The notes under the pieces were generated by a model that was not told the origin of the DNA, made no database searches, and saw only the letters and a list, made by a program, of their open reading frames with translations. Made by a program: the position numbers and the translations under genes. From Azotosporobacter soli (GTDB lineage Bacteria > Bacillota > Negativicutes > SG130), in NCBI RefSeq assembly GCF_030542965.1, contig NZ_JAUAOA010000004.1:1-64000 (forward strand): a DNA stretch of 64,000 nt. Reading direction: 5' to 3'. Below are positions 8,780-17,742 of the stretch, piece by piece; position 1 is the first letter of the stretch, and the number at the start of each line of letters is the position of its first letter.

Positions 8780-11587
8780 GTGAAAGACTGGAAACGGGGT
8801 GTACCGCTGCTGACGGCAGTGGCTTTATATTTCATCATTGATTTTATTGATGACGGCATTGTTGGCGAGGCGGCCTCGCAAACAGCTAAGTATTGGCGTG
8901 ATTTTCTAGGTTTACTTGTCGCGCTGAGCTGTGGTGCGCTGATGGCGACCTATCTGCGCGGACGCGCTTTTAAGGCGGGGCTGAAGCGCAGCAACGAGAG
9001 CTTTCGTTTGCTTTATGAGCGTACGCCGCTGATGATCGCCTGCCTGGACAGTCAATACCAGGTGCAACTTTGGAACAAGCGGGTCGAAGAATGTCTCGGT
9101 TATACGGCGGAGGATCTTGAGACCGTCGATGACCCGATGCAGCTATTCTTTGCCGACAAGGAGCGCATCACCGCCGTCTGGCTCAAATTGATGGCCGCTG
9201 ACGGCGATTTTTATGAATATCAGGTCCGGGCAAAAAATGGCGAACTGCGGACGCAGCACTGGTCAAGCAATCGTACCACGAATGGCGAATTGTTGCTCGT
9301 CGGTTATGATGTCACGGCGAAACAGCAAATTGCGGAAAAGTTACGTCGCTCCGAGGAACTGTATCAGAAGATGGTCGAAGCGTCGCCGGATGCGATCGTG
9401 ATCACAACGCCGGACGGCGAAATCACCTTTGCCTCAAAACGGGCGACCCAACTGATCGGTTTCAGCGAGGCGCACCCGGCGCTTGGCGAAAATATTTTCA
9501 ACTTCGTCAGTCCGCAAGACCGGGAACGGGGCCTTGCCATCTGGCAGGCGATGTTTCAGGCGCCGCAAGGGCCGAAAGAATTTCAGTGCTGCGACTGCAA
9601 CGGGAAGACGGTCACGGTCGAGATCAACGGCGAAGCGTTGCGCAATGCGGCGGGTGAGCCTTACGGCAGTGTCTTGGTGATTCGCGACATCAGTGAGCGC
9701 AAGGCGATCGAGGAAAAAGCAAGCCGGGCGGAAGGGCAGTTCCGCACGCTGTTCATCGAACATAAGTCGATCATGTACCTGGTCGACTTTGAAAATCTGG
9801 AAGTCGTCTTAGGGAACAAGGCGGCCGAAACGTTTTACGGCTATGGCGACATGAAAGGCCTGCGCTTCGGTTCGCTCGAAGCGGAGACGCCGCAAGACCT
9901 GCAAGAGCGGATCGCGATCTGCAAGAAGAACGGACGCATGCCGGTACAGGTGAAGCACCGTCTGGCCAATGGCGAGGTACGCGACATGAGCGGCGAACTG
10001 CGTCTCGCGCGACTGCCGGGGTATGAGAAGGCGCTCTTGGTCGTGGTCCTGGAAGATATCACGGAAGCGTTGCAGCTGGAACAGCAGCTGATCATCGCCA
10101 AGGAACGGGCAGAAGCGGCCAACCAATCGAAAAGCGAATTCCTTGCCAATATGAGCCACGAGATCCGTACGCCGATGAACGGAATTCTGGGGATGGCGGA
10201 GCTGCTTTTGGATACCGGGCTCAATGTGCAGCAAAAAGAACAGGTGGAGATCATTTTGAGTTCGGCGGAAGGTCTGCTGACGATCATCAACGACATCCTG
10301 GATTTTTCCAAGATTGAAGCGGGCAAGATGGAGATCGAAGAAGCCGCGTTTGATCTCAGGCAGCTTATGGAACGGACATTGGCTCTGCTGGCTGTCAAAG
10401 TGCAGGAAAAGGGACTTTATTTGGAAAGCCAGCTAAGCGAAGACATTCCGGAATTACTGATCGGCGATTCGCTGCGCTTGCGGCAGGTGCTGTTCAATCT
10501 GGTTGGCAATGCGATCAAATTTACCCAGGAAGGCGGCGTGGCGCTGCGCTGCGAGGTCAAGGAGAAGAGTGCGACGCAGTTTGTTCTGCGCTTTATGGTG
10601 CAGGACACGGGGATCGGCATTCCGCAAAATCGCATGCATAAGCTGTTCCGCGGTTTTTCGCAGGTCGATGCGTCAACGACCCGCCGCTTCGGCGGTACCG
10701 GTCTGGGGCTTGTCATCGCCAAGCAATTGGTCGAGATGATGGGCGGCGAGATCGGCGTCGAGAGCGTGCCGGGACAGGGCTCGACGTTTTGGTTCACGGT
10801 CATGCTGCGCAAAGGCGACGCCGCAGATAATGCGGCACTGCTCATGCAAGAAACGGTGCCGGAGAAAATGCAGGGACGGATTTTGCTGGTGGAGGACAAT
10901 GTCCTCAATCAAAAAGTAATCCGCGGCATGCTTGCCAACCAGGAAATAGAACTCGATGTCGCGGAAAGCGGCGAAGGCGCGCTGGCGGAGCTGTATCGCC
11001 AGGAGTATGACTTGGTCTTGCTGGATATCCAAATGCCGGGCATGGATGGTTATGCGACCTGCCGCGCGATTCGTAGCGGCGAAATCGGTCAGGCCAAGCG
11101 CCAGATCCCGATTGTTGCGATGACCGCCAATGCGATGATCGGCGACCGCGAACGCTGCTTGGCGGCGGGCATGGATGAATATTTGAGCAAACCGGTGAAC
11201 CGACAGATTCTCTATCAGGTTCTGCAGCGTTTTCTGCTGGGCAAAGCGCCGCGCCGCCAGGATAATGTGCCGGTGTTTAAAAAGGACTATCTGCTCGAAA
11301 TGCTGGGCGGCGATAAAACGCTTGAGCAGGAGCTGATTGCGAGTTTTCCCATGGAGATTGCGGCGATCATCGCAGAAATGCAGGTCGCGCTTGCCGAAGA
11401 AGATTGGCCGCTCGTTGCCAGAAAGGCGCATTCAGTCAAAGGTGCGGCCGGTAACTTTGGCGCATTCGCGTTGGAGAAAGCGGCGGGGAAATTGGAAAAA
11501 GCCGCACGGATCAGCCATGAAATCGACTGTACGAAATACTTGCGCCTGCTGGAAGACGAATTTGAACGGCTTTGCCAAGAACTATGA
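8780..11587 (+). CDS. Membrane hybrid sensor histidine kinase (PAS x3, REC, HPt)
   Basis: A 935-residue phosphorelay protein. Two N-terminal transmembrane stretches (residues about 7-20 and 40-58) are followed by three PAS-type sensor segments (about 75-180, 195-300, 315-420). Next come a HisKA dimerisation domain with His460 in MSHEIRTPMNG and an ATPase domain (NAIKFT, DTGIGIP, GGTGLGL). A receiver follows with Asp749 in LLDIQMPGMDG, and a C-terminal HPt domain with His884 in KAHSVKGAAGNFG. All relay residues are present, so His-Asp-His transfer can occur within one chain. The output regulator is not adjacent. The start is a GTG with GAGGAGGGG upstream. Confidence 0.94.
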   Translation: MKDWKRGVPLLTAVALYFIIDFIDDGIVGEAASQTAKYWRDFLGLLVALSCGALMATYLRGRAFKAGLKRSNESFRLLYERTPLMIACLDSQYQVQLWNKRVEECLGYTAEDLETVDDPMQLFFADKERITAVWLKLMAADGDFYEYQVRAKNGELRTQHWSSNRTTNGELLLVGYDVTAKQQIAEKLRRSEELYQKMVEASPDAIVITTPDGEITFASKRATQLIGFSEAHPALGENIFNFVSPQDRERGLAIWQAMFQAPQGPKEFQCCDCNGKTVTVEINGEALRNAAGEPYGSVLVIRDISERKAIEEKASRAEGQFRTLFIEHKSIMYLVDFENLEVVLGNKAAETFYGYGDMKGLRFGSLEAETPQDLQERIAICKKNGRMPVQVKHRLANGEVRDMSGELRLARLPGYEKALLVVVLEDITEALQLEQQLIIAKERAEAANQSKSEFLANMSHEIRTPMNGILGMAELLLDTGLNVQQKEQVEIILSSAEGLLTIINDILDFSKIEAGKMEIEEAAFDLRQLMERTLALLAVKVQEKGLYLESQLSEDIPELLIGDSLRLRQVLFNLVGNAIKFTQEGGVALRCEVKEKSATQFVLRFMVQDTGIGIPQNRMHKLFRGFSQVDASTTRRFGGTGLGLVIAKQLVEMMGGEIGVESVPGQGSTFWFTVMLRKGDAADNAALLMQETVPEKMQGRILLVEDNVLNQKVIRGMLANQEIELDVAESGEGALAELYRQEYDLVLLDIQMPGMDGYATCRAIRSGEIGQAKRQIPIVAMTANAMIGDRERCLAAGMDEYLSKPVNRQILYQVLQRFLLGKAPRRQDNVPVFKKDYLLEMLGGDKTLEQELIASFPMEIAAIIAEMQVALAEEDWPLVARKAHSVKGAAGNFGAFALEKAAGKLEKAARISHEIDCTKYLRLLEDEFERLCQEL

Positions 11588-11623
11588 GCTAATCGAAGGA
11601 ACGCAGCAACGCAAGAGACAAAG

Positions 11624-11676
11624 AAAAAAGACACGAAGGGATTATCTATGAAATAATCGCAACTTCGTGTCTTTTT
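11624..11676. terminator. Bidirectional terminator after the hybrid kinase
   Basis: AAAAAGACACGAAG pairs with CTTCGTGTCTTTTT across a loop that itself contains GATTAT/ATAATC. T-runs occur in both directions, between convergent genes. Confidence 0.8.
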
Positions 11677-11712
11677 GTGATTCTCTTCTTCTTTGCGCGT
11701 TAAAAGGGGCTG

Positions 11713-12585
11713 CTAGCGAGGCAGCTGGGCCTGCTGACGTAGGCGTGCGATGCGCTCCTGCGTCGCGGGATGCGTACTGAAGAGGCTTAAGAACCATTGG
11801 CCGCCGCCGCTGAACGGGTTGATGATGAACATATGCGCGGTCGATGGCGAAGCATTCGGCATGACCCGGTGCTTGGCGTAGTATTCGATCTTTTCCAACG
11901 CACTGGCCAAAGCCAGCGGGTTGCCGCAGATCTGGCCGCCGCTTTCATCGGCGACGTATTCGCGCGAACGGGAAATGCCCATTTGGATCAAGGTCGCGGC
12001 AATCGGCGCTAGGATGATCATGAACAGGCTGCCGATCAGGCCGCTGCCGCCGCTTTCGTCATCGTCGCTGCTGCGGCCAAGACCGCCGAACATCGCGGCC
12101 CACTGCGCCATATGCGCCATATAAGTGATGACGCCGGCCATTGCAGCGGCGACCGTGCTGATCAACGTGTCGCGGTGTTTGATATGCGCCAGCTCATGCG
12201 CGATGACGCCGGATAATTCATCCGGGCTCAGTGCCTGCATGATGCCGGTGGTTACCGCAACCACGCCGTGCTCCGGATTGCGTCCGGTGGCAAAAGCGTT
12301 GGGCGACGGATCCTGCATGATGTAGACGCGCGGCATAGGCAAGCTGGCCCGTGCGGCCAGGTTCTGCACCATGCGGTGCAAATCGGGCGCTTCTTGGGCT
12401 GTTACCTCTTGGGCATTATACATGCTCAGGACGATGCGGTCACTGAACCAATAGGAGCCAAGATTCATCGCGAGCGACATAATCAGCATCAGCAGCAGTC
12501 CGCCTTTGCCGCCGAAGCTTGCGCCGAGCAGGAGCATAAAACCGGTCAAAGCGGCCATCAAGACGGTCGTTTTTAAATTGTTCAT
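11713..12585 (-). CDS. htpX: Zinc metalloprotease HtpX (M48 family)
   Basis: Membrane-bound protease of the M48 family that helps remove misfolded membrane proteins. 290 residues; two hydrophobic helices at the N-terminus, then the zinc site HELAHIKHRD with the third ligand in the SREYVADESGG segment. Another hydrophobic pair lies after the active site. GGAGG precedes the ATG by seven bases. The gene lies directly downstream, on the same strand, of a manganese riboswitch with a built-in terminator. That is an unusual and interesting regulatory link for this protease. Confidence 0.95.
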   Translation of the reverse strand: MNNLKTTVLMAALTGFMLLLGASFGGKGGLLLMLIMSLAMNLGSYWFSDRIVLSMYNAQEVTAQEAPDLHRMVQNLAARASLPMPRVYIMQDPSPNAFATGRNPEHGVVAVTTGIMQALSPDELSGVIAHELAHIKHRDTLISTVAAAMAGVITYMAHMAQWAAMFGGLGRSSDDDESGGSGLIGSLFMIILAPIAATLIQMGISRSREYVADESGGQICGNPLALASALEKIEYYAKHRVMPNASPSTAHMFIINPFSGGGQWFLSLFSTHPATQERIARLRQQAQLPR

Positions 12586-12620
12586 CGTAATTCCTCCCTA
12601 CTATTGTGTTGGATGATATG

Positions 12621-12745
12621 AAAAGACCTCGCCCCATCGGAATGAGACAAGGTCTGGCTTGCAATGGTTCGCTTCATTGCCGATACCGCCGGGTTTCCCG
12701 TATTGACGACAGGTATCGTACAGCTACTCCCCTTGTGGGGAAATA
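12621..12745 (-). promoter_or_regulatory. yybP-ykoY manganese riboswitch upstream of htpX
   Basis: Read on the minus strand, the segment has the hallmarks of the yybP-ykoY aptamer: ACAAGGGGAGTAGC at the 5' side, CGTCAATACG, the GAAACCCGGCGG core, then GCCAGACCTTG. It ends in a 12-base stem with G-U pairs (AGACCTTGTCTC with GGGGCGAGGTCT) followed by TTTT, a terminator. ACAAGG of the aptamer can pair with CCTTGT of the terminator's left arm, so the folded aptamer and the terminator exclude each other. That predicts read-through when Mn2+ is bound. The class is known to sense Mn2+; the mechanism here is inference from pairing. Confidence 0.9.
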
Positions 12746-12758
12746 TGTATTTGGCTAT

Positions 12759-12787
12759 ATGATAGCATGAACGATAAATACGGTCAA
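12759..12787 (-). promoter_or_regulatory. Promoter of the riboswitch-htpX transcript
   Basis: On the minus strand TTGACC and TATCAT are separated by 17 bases (complement of 12782-12787 and 12759-12764). Transcription would start just before the riboswitch aptamer. Confidence 0.7.
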
Positions 12788-12906
12788 TTATATTTGGCGA
12801 AATTTAATGAAAATAAAGCCGCAGGCAGGATTGGCGAAAAAGAAGCCGAAATGATACCATAATGAATTGCTTAAATAAGCACAGATAAGGGAGTGTAATT
12901 GAGACA

Positions 12907-14247
12907 TTGGACAGTAGTGACATAATAATCATCGAAATAATGATCTTATTTGCGTTGATTGTTGCCAACGGTGTTTTTGCGATGACCGAGCTGGCCTTGG
13001 TTTCGGCGCGGACGACAAAACTGGCGCAATTGGCGGACGAGGGCGATAAGGCCGCGCGACTGGCCTTGCGTCTGGCGGAAGAACCGACGGAACTGTTTGC
13101 AGCCGTGCAGGTCGGCATTACGCTGATCGGCATTGTCACCGGCGCGTTCGGCGGCGCAACATTGACCGGAGTTCTGGCGGAAAATCTGCGGATCATACCG
13201 GCTATCGCTCCTTACAGCCAGTGGCTGTCTTTTATTATTGTAATCAGCGCCATAACGTATGCCTCATTGATTTTTGGCGAGTTGCTGCCGAAAAAGATAG
13301 CGGTGAATCATGCGGAAGCGGTGGCTATGCGCATTGCTTATCCAATGTATTGGTTCAGCCGGAGCATTGCGCCCCTGGTGCAATTTCTTAGCGGTTCAAC
13401 AAAACTCTTCGGCCGGATGATCGGCGTGCAGGGGCGGCGTGAAGCGAGTGTGACGGAAGAAGAAGTGAAGATATTGGTTGACCAGGGCGCGGAAAGCGGC
13501 GCTCTGGAAAAATATGAACAGGACATGGTGCACCGCGTCTTTCGCTTGGACGATCTGAAAGCCAGTTCGATCATGACGCCGCGGACGCAGCTTTTGTGGC
13601 TCGACGTCACGGAGCCGCGCGAAGAGAACCTGGCAAGAATTGCAGAAAGCGGACATGCCCGCTTTCCGGTGGCGAAAGAGAGCATGGATGATTTTATCGG
13701 CATCTTGCACAGCAAGGATATCCTGGCGAAACAACTGGCCGGAGAAGACTGGGATCTCGAAAAACTGGCTCGGATGCCGCTTTGCATCCCGAAATCGATG
13801 CCGGTCTTCAAGGTGCTCGAAATGTTCAAAGAAGCGGGCATGCACGAGGCGATGGTGCTCGATGAATACGGCGGCGTGGTCGGCATGCTGACGTTGCATG
13901 ACGTACTGGAAGAAATCATCGGCGACATGCCGCAGCTCGACGAGGAAGATGATCCGCAGATCGTGCAGCGTTCTGACGGTTCATGGCTTTTGGACGGCAT
14001 GCTCGCGATCGATGATTTTAAAAAGATGTTCGGCTATAAAGAGCTGCCGGAGGAAGAACGCAACGACTATCATACGCTGGGCGGCTTCGTCATTTCCTAT
14101 TTCGGTTATATCCCGACCGCGGCGGAAGTGTTCGAATGGAATGGGTTGCGCCTCGAAGTCGTCGACATGGATCGTGCGCGCATCGATAAGATCCTGGTGA
14201 CGCAATTGCCGAAAGAAGCGGAACCCGGAGAAGAGCAGGAAGAATGA
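12907..14247 (+). CDS. HlyC/CorC-family (CNNM-type) membrane protein with CBS domains
   Basis: 446 residues. The N-terminal DUF21/CNNM membrane domain (residues about 5-200) contains hydrophobic helices and the VANGVFAMTELALVSAR start typical of the family. Two CBS motifs follow (about 220-330: MTPRTQLLWLDV, VLDEYGGVVGMLTLHDVLEEI). A C-terminal CorC_HlyC domain (about 350-435) completes it. Members are linked to Mg2+/Co2+ or other divalent-ion efflux; the ion is not evident. The start is probably a TTG, with AAGGGAG about 13 bases upstream, so the N-terminus is somewhat uncertain. A manganese riboswitch lies on the opposite strand just upstream but points the other way. Confidence 0.93.
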   Translation: MDSSDIIIIEIMILFALIVANGVFAMTELALVSARTTKLAQLADEGDKAARLALRLAEEPTELFAAVQVGITLIGIVTGAFGGATLTGVLAENLRIIPAIAPYSQWLSFIIVISAITYASLIFGELLPKKIAVNHAEAVAMRIAYPMYWFSRSIAPLVQFLSGSTKLFGRMIGVQGRREASVTEEEVKILVDQGAESGALEKYEQDMVHRVFRLDDLKASSIMTPRTQLLWLDVTEPREENLARIAESGHARFPVAKESMDDFIGILHSKDILAKQLAGEDWDLEKLARMPLCIPKSMPVFKVLEMFKEAGMHEAMVLDEYGGVVGMLTLHDVLEEIIGDMPQLDEEDDPQIVQRSDGSWLLDGMLAIDDFKKMFGYKELPEEERNDYHTLGGFVISYFGYIPTAAEVFEWNGLRLEVVDMDRARIDKILVTQLPKEAEPGEEQEE

Positions 14248-14248
14248 G

Positions 14249-14287
14249 AAAACGGTCATCTCGTAAAAGACGAGGTGACCGTTTTAA
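14249..14287. terminator. Bidirectional terminator
   Basis: AAAACGGTCATCTCGT and its near-complement ACGAGGTGACCGTTTT form a long stem with an AAAAG loop. It ends transcription of the CorC gene and of the convergent phosphoesterase gene. Confidence 0.8.
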
Positions 14288-14342
14288 ATTAAACGTGAAT
14301 GAAGTTCAACGGGAAGGCGCAAAGAAAAACAAATGCCCTTAT

Positions 14343-15491
14343 TTACGGCTTGAAATGTATGGTGAGCAAGACGATTTCCGGGCGGTTGCCGAGCCGGACG
14401 GGCGGGCCCCAGGTGCCGATGCCGCAAGAAACGACGGCCTGAAAACGATCGATCGATAGATAACCGTAATCGAGCTGATACAATAAGGCGGTGATCAACT
14501 GGTTCGGGAAAAGCTGGCCAAGGTGCGTGTGCCCGGAAAGCTGCAGGTCGACGCTGTTTTGCACGGCTTCGGCAAAACTTTTTGGCTGGTGGTCAAGGAG
14601 CAAAAGCGGCTTTGCAGCGTCAATGTTTTGCAGCAACTCCGATAATGGTTGCCGCTCTTGATTACGAAAGCGTTGCGCGGACAGATCGTCGCGGCCGGCG
14701 AGGTAGAAATTGTTGTTGATGAGGCGAATTTCATCGCGTAGGATCATCACATTTGCTTCTTTCATATAGCGAATGAATTCTTCCGGCTGGCGATCCGTAT
14801 ATTCGTGATTGCCCATGCAGCCATATACGCCGAGCGGCGCTTCAAGACGCCGGAACTCCGCGCAGAGACGACCATCGGCCAAGACCGCGACCGGACCGTC
14901 GATGATGTCGCCGGGCAGAAGGACGAGATCCGGCTTTAGAGCATTGATCCGCTCGACGATCGGCGTCAACTGGCTGACGCCGATCAGACTGCCCAAATGA
15001 ATATCCGAGACCATGGCGATGCGCAGTTCGCTTTGCGTCGGAGCCGCCTTGGCGATGCGGAGCTCATAGTTTTTCAGCACAGGCTGGCTGGCATTATACG
15101 CGCCGTAACCGACCAGTAAAAACATCAGCAGCCATTGGCCGGCTGCCAAACGACGCGGCGCGAAGGGCAGAGGACGTCCGCTCAGAGCCAAGAGGAAGCG
15201 CAGCAGATCGCCGAGTGCGATCAGCCAGAAGAGGTAGAAGGTCGCAGCCAGCCAATATGCGCCGCAGAGCGTCAAGAGATAGCTGAAGGTGCCAGCGCCG
15301 CTTAACGCTTCAACGATTCGGCCTGCCGGATAAAGCAACGCGGCGACGCTCAAAGCGGTGCAGAAAAGTCGGCGGCGGCAAAGCGGCCATGCCAGCTGAC
15401 GCCAGGTTCGTCGTGCGATATATAGGTTGGCGAAGAGATAAATAAGCGTGAAGCTGAAGAGGAAACCGAGATAACTGGGAACCAAATTCAT
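14343..15491 (-). CDS. Membrane metallophosphoesterase (YkuE-like)
   Basis: 382 residues with about four N-terminal hydrophobic helices (residues 1-135), then a calcineurin-like phosphoesterase domain. The metal-binding blocks appear in order: SDIHLGS, LLPGDIIDGP, MGNHEY, and LSGHTHLGQLFP. The two-metal site therefore looks complete. Related proteins act at the membrane on lipid or nucleotide substrates, but the substrate here is unknown. It stands alone, convergent with the CorC-type gene. Confidence 0.9.
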   Translation of the reverse strand: MNLVPSYLGFLFSFTLIYLFANLYIARRTWRQLAWPLCRRRLFCTALSVAALLYPAGRIVEALSGAGTFSYLLTLCGAYWLAATFYLFWLIALGDLLRFLLALSGRPLPFAPRRLAAGQWLLMFLLVGYGAYNASQPVLKNYELRIAKAAPTQSELRIAMVSDIHLGSLIGVSQLTPIVERINALKPDLVLLPGDIIDGPVAVLADGRLCAEFRRLEAPLGVYGCMGNHEYTDRQPEEFIRYMKEANVMILRDEIRLINNNFYLAGRDDLSAQRFRNQERQPLSELLQNIDAAKPLLLLDHQPKSFAEAVQNSVDLQLSGHTHLGQLFPNQLITALLYQLDYGYLSIDRFQAVVSCGIGTWGPPVRLGNRPEIVLLTIHFKP

Positions 15492-15638
15492 AAGCGAAGA
15501 CTCCTTTATTGCTAATCGATTATTATCGTAACATGAAATGAACGAGAGATATAGCGGCAGGAATTTTAAATTGCTGCGAGAAATTAAAAAAGGCCCGGCA
15601 TGATGCCGAAAATTTTGTGATAACGGGAGCGTGTTTGA

Positions 15639-16859
15639 ATGAACCGTGCGGATAAAGAAGAAATGGCCGTTGACGAAGCGCGCCTACAAGAGGGCTGTCA
15701 GGCGCTGATTCAGGCGCCGGGAACGGCGGGTCAGGAACAGGAAGCGGCGGCGGTGCTGCTCGAACTGATGAAAGAGGCCGGTTTCGACCGGGTCTGGAGT
15801 GACGGCGTGGGCAACGTCATCGGCGAAATCAAGGGCGCGTTTCCGGGAGCGAAAGTGCTCTTTGATGCGCAGCTCGACACTATTCCGGTCAGCGGCAGCG
15901 ATCAGTGGAAGATGGATCCCTATGACGGCGACGTGAAGGAGGGGCGGCTTTATGGCCGCGGCGCAGTGGGCATGAAAGGTGCGCTGGCCGCGATGGTTTA
16001 CGGCTTGGCGCCGCTGGCCGCCGGCAAGGAAAAACTGGCGGGAACGTTCTATGTCTCCGGCAGCGTCGGCGGCGAAATTTTTCCCGGGTTAGGCTTCAGC
16101 CAGGTCGTGCATGTCGTGAAGCCGGATGTCGTCGTTCTCGGCGCGCCGTCTGATCTGCAGTTGGCCCATGGGCAACGCGGCAGAGCGGAAGTGTCGATTG
16201 CCACCTATGGGCGAGCGGTCCATTCCGCCTGTGCGGAGCAAGGAAATAATGCCGTCGCTGCGATGCAAAAGCTGATCGGCGAAATGGAAAATATCGTGAC
16301 GCCGCGCCATCGGATCTTGGGCAAGGGTGCGCTTTGCCTGACGAATATCATTTCCGCGCCGTATCCGGCGGTTGGCACGGTGCCGCATAAATGCTGGGCT
16401 ACATTCGACCGCTATTTATTGCCGGGGGAAGGCGAGCAAGAGGCGCTGGGCCCTATTCATCAGGTGATCGCAACTCTGCAAGCGGAGGATGAGACTTTCC
16501 GGGCCGAGGCGGAGCTGGCGCAGGAGGGACTGGAGTGTTATACCGGACAGTATCTTGGCAGCAAACGATGTTTTGCGGCGTGGCTGAACGAAGCGGACGG
16601 GCCGTTTTTTAGCGGCGCAGTGGCGGCGCTTGCCGAAGCGGGCATCAAGGCGAAACCCGTCGTGTATCCGATGGCGACGAACGGCAGTTACTGCGCCGGA
16701 ATTCTCCAGCTGCCGACGCTCGGTTTCGGACCGGGGCGGCCGGAAGATCTGCATGTGGTCGATGAAGCGGTGACGCTTGCGGATCTTTTTTCCGCCGCGC
16801 GCGGTTATCAGGCGCTGGCGCGGCATTTCTTGAAGAAGACAGCCGGAGGTGAAAAATGA
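15639..16859 (+). CDS. M20-family peptidase/deacylase homologue with degraded metal site
   Basis: 406 residues with the overall M20 fold, closest in pattern to YgeY-type hydrolases (GRLYGRG, HGQRGRAEVSIATYG, TNGSYCAG, GFGPGRPEDLHVVDEAV). Several residues that bind the two zinc ions or act in catalysis are replaced. The first His is Gln78 (DAQLDT), the bridging Asp is Gly111 (GRGAVGMKG), the catalytic Glu is Gly145 (SVGGEIF), and the later Glu is Ala169 (GAPSD). Glu146 and His372 remain. It is therefore probably not a working hydrolase and may bind a ligand instead. Its stop overlaps the start of the Crp/Fnr gene by four bases, so the two are translationally coupled. Confidence 0.85.
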   Translation: MNRADKEEMAVDEARLQEGCQALIQAPGTAGQEQEAAAVLLELMKEAGFDRVWSDGVGNVIGEIKGAFPGAKVLFDAQLDTIPVSGSDQWKMDPYDGDVKEGRLYGRGAVGMKGALAAMVYGLAPLAAGKEKLAGTFYVSGSVGGEIFPGLGFSQVVHVVKPDVVVLGAPSDLQLAHGQRGRAEVSIATYGRAVHSACAEQGNNAVAAMQKLIGEMENIVTPRHRILGKGALCLTNIISAPYPAVGTVPHKCWATFDRYLLPGEGEQEALGPIHQVIATLQAEDETFRAEAELAQEGLECYTGQYLGSKRCFAAWLNEADGPFFSGAVAALAEAGIKAKPVVYPMATNGSYCAGILQLPTLGFGPGRPEDLHVVDEAVTLADLFSAARGYQALARHFLKKTAGGEK

Positions 16860-17533
16860 AAAACTGCGATTATCTAAAAGCGATTCCGGTATTCGCCAAT
16901 TTGCCGGACGCATTGTTGGCGCTGATCGATCAACATACGTTGGAGCGGCAGTTGGAAAAAGGCGAAACGATCTTTTTCGAAGGGGAAGCCGGTGAAGGCT
17001 TTCATTACGTCATTGCGGGTCAGGTCAAGATCATCAAGACGTCAGAAGACGGCCGCGAACATATTATCAAAGTGATGCAGCCCGGAGAATTGTTTGCCGA
17101 GGTGTTGCTCTTTAACAGTCTGCCGTATCCGGCGACCGCGATCGCGGTGGAGAGCGCACGCGTCGGTATGATCAGAAACGTCGATCTCGAGCGCCTCGTC
17201 TTAGGTAATAATCAACTGGCGCTGCAATTGATCAAGGCGCTGAGTCAAAGGCTCTTGTATGCGCAGCAAAAAATCAAGAATCTGGCGCTCGACGACGTTT
17301 TGTCGCGTACCGCGGAAGTTCTCTTGCGTCTCGCCGGTGAACAGGTCGGCAAAGAGAAGACGCCGGAAATTAAGCTCGATTTTTCGCGTCAAGATCTGGC
17401 GAGCCTGGTCGGCACGACGCGTGAGACCGTGACGCGAACGCTCAGCGCGTTAAAAAAAGATGCAATCATCGATTTCGAAGGCAGTCGCATCCGTCTGCTT
17501 GACGTGGATTATTTGAAAAGTCTCGTATCGTAA
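16856..17533 (+). CDS. Crp/Fnr-family transcriptional regulator, probably controlling hcp
   Basis: 225 residues: an N-terminal cNMP-type effector domain (about 20-135, with GEAGEGFHYVIAGQVKI and the MQPGELFAEVLLF core) and a C-terminal HTH_Crp domain (SRQDLASLVGTTRETVTRTLSAL). Only one Cys occurs near the N-terminus, so an FNR-type iron-sulphur cluster is unlikely. HcpR-like regulators beside hcp genes sense NO through haem, but the sensor here is unknown. It is coupled to the M20-like gene upstream and followed by a terminator. A perfect CRP-type palindrome lies before hcp, the likely target. Confidence 0.92.
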   Translation: MKNCDYLKAIPVFANLPDALLALIDQHTLERQLEKGETIFFEGEAGEGFHYVIAGQVKIIKTSEDGREHIIKVMQPGELFAEVLLFNSLPYPATAIAVESARVGMIRNVDLERLVLGNNQLALQLIKALSQRLLYAQQKIKNLALDDVLSRTAEVLLRLAGEQVGKEKTPEIKLDFSRQDLASLVGTTRETVTRTLSALKKDAIIDFEGSRIRLLDVDYLKSLVS

Positions 17534-17575
17534 GTCGGGGCTTTAACGCGAAGAGTAGAAGAACAAACAGCGAAG

Positions 17576-17617
17576 ACAGGAAGAGTTCAAAACGAAGAAC
17601 TTTTCCTGTTTTTCTTT
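17576..17617 (+). terminator. Terminator after the Crp/Fnr gene
   Basis: ACAGGAAGAGTTC pairs with GAACTTTTCCTGT (one G-T pair), followed by a T-rich tract. It isolates hcp as a separate transcription unit. Confidence 0.75.
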
Positions 17618-17649
17618 TTTCTTCGACTCTTTGTATTAAAACGAAGCGG

Positions 17650-17692
17650 TGTGATGCGAATCACAGTCAATGGCGGCAAAGTCCGATATGAT
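17650..17692 (+). promoter_or_regulatory. hcp promoter with class II CRP/FNR-type site
   Basis: TGTGATGCGAATCACA (17650-17665) is a perfect palindrome of the TGTGA-N6-TCACA type. A -10 box TATGAT lies at 17687-17692 and no good -35 box is present. With a start near 17699 the palindrome is centred about 41.5 bases upstream, the class II activator position. The regulator encoded just upstream is the natural candidate. Confidence 0.75.
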
Positions 17693-17742
17693 GAGGCCAG
17701 AAGATAAGTTCAGTTAAAAAAAGATACAGGGAGGCACATCAG

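Noticed and set aside
16856-17533. FNR-type oxygen sensor
   Set aside because: The N-terminus has a single Cys, not the four needed for an iron-sulphur cluster.
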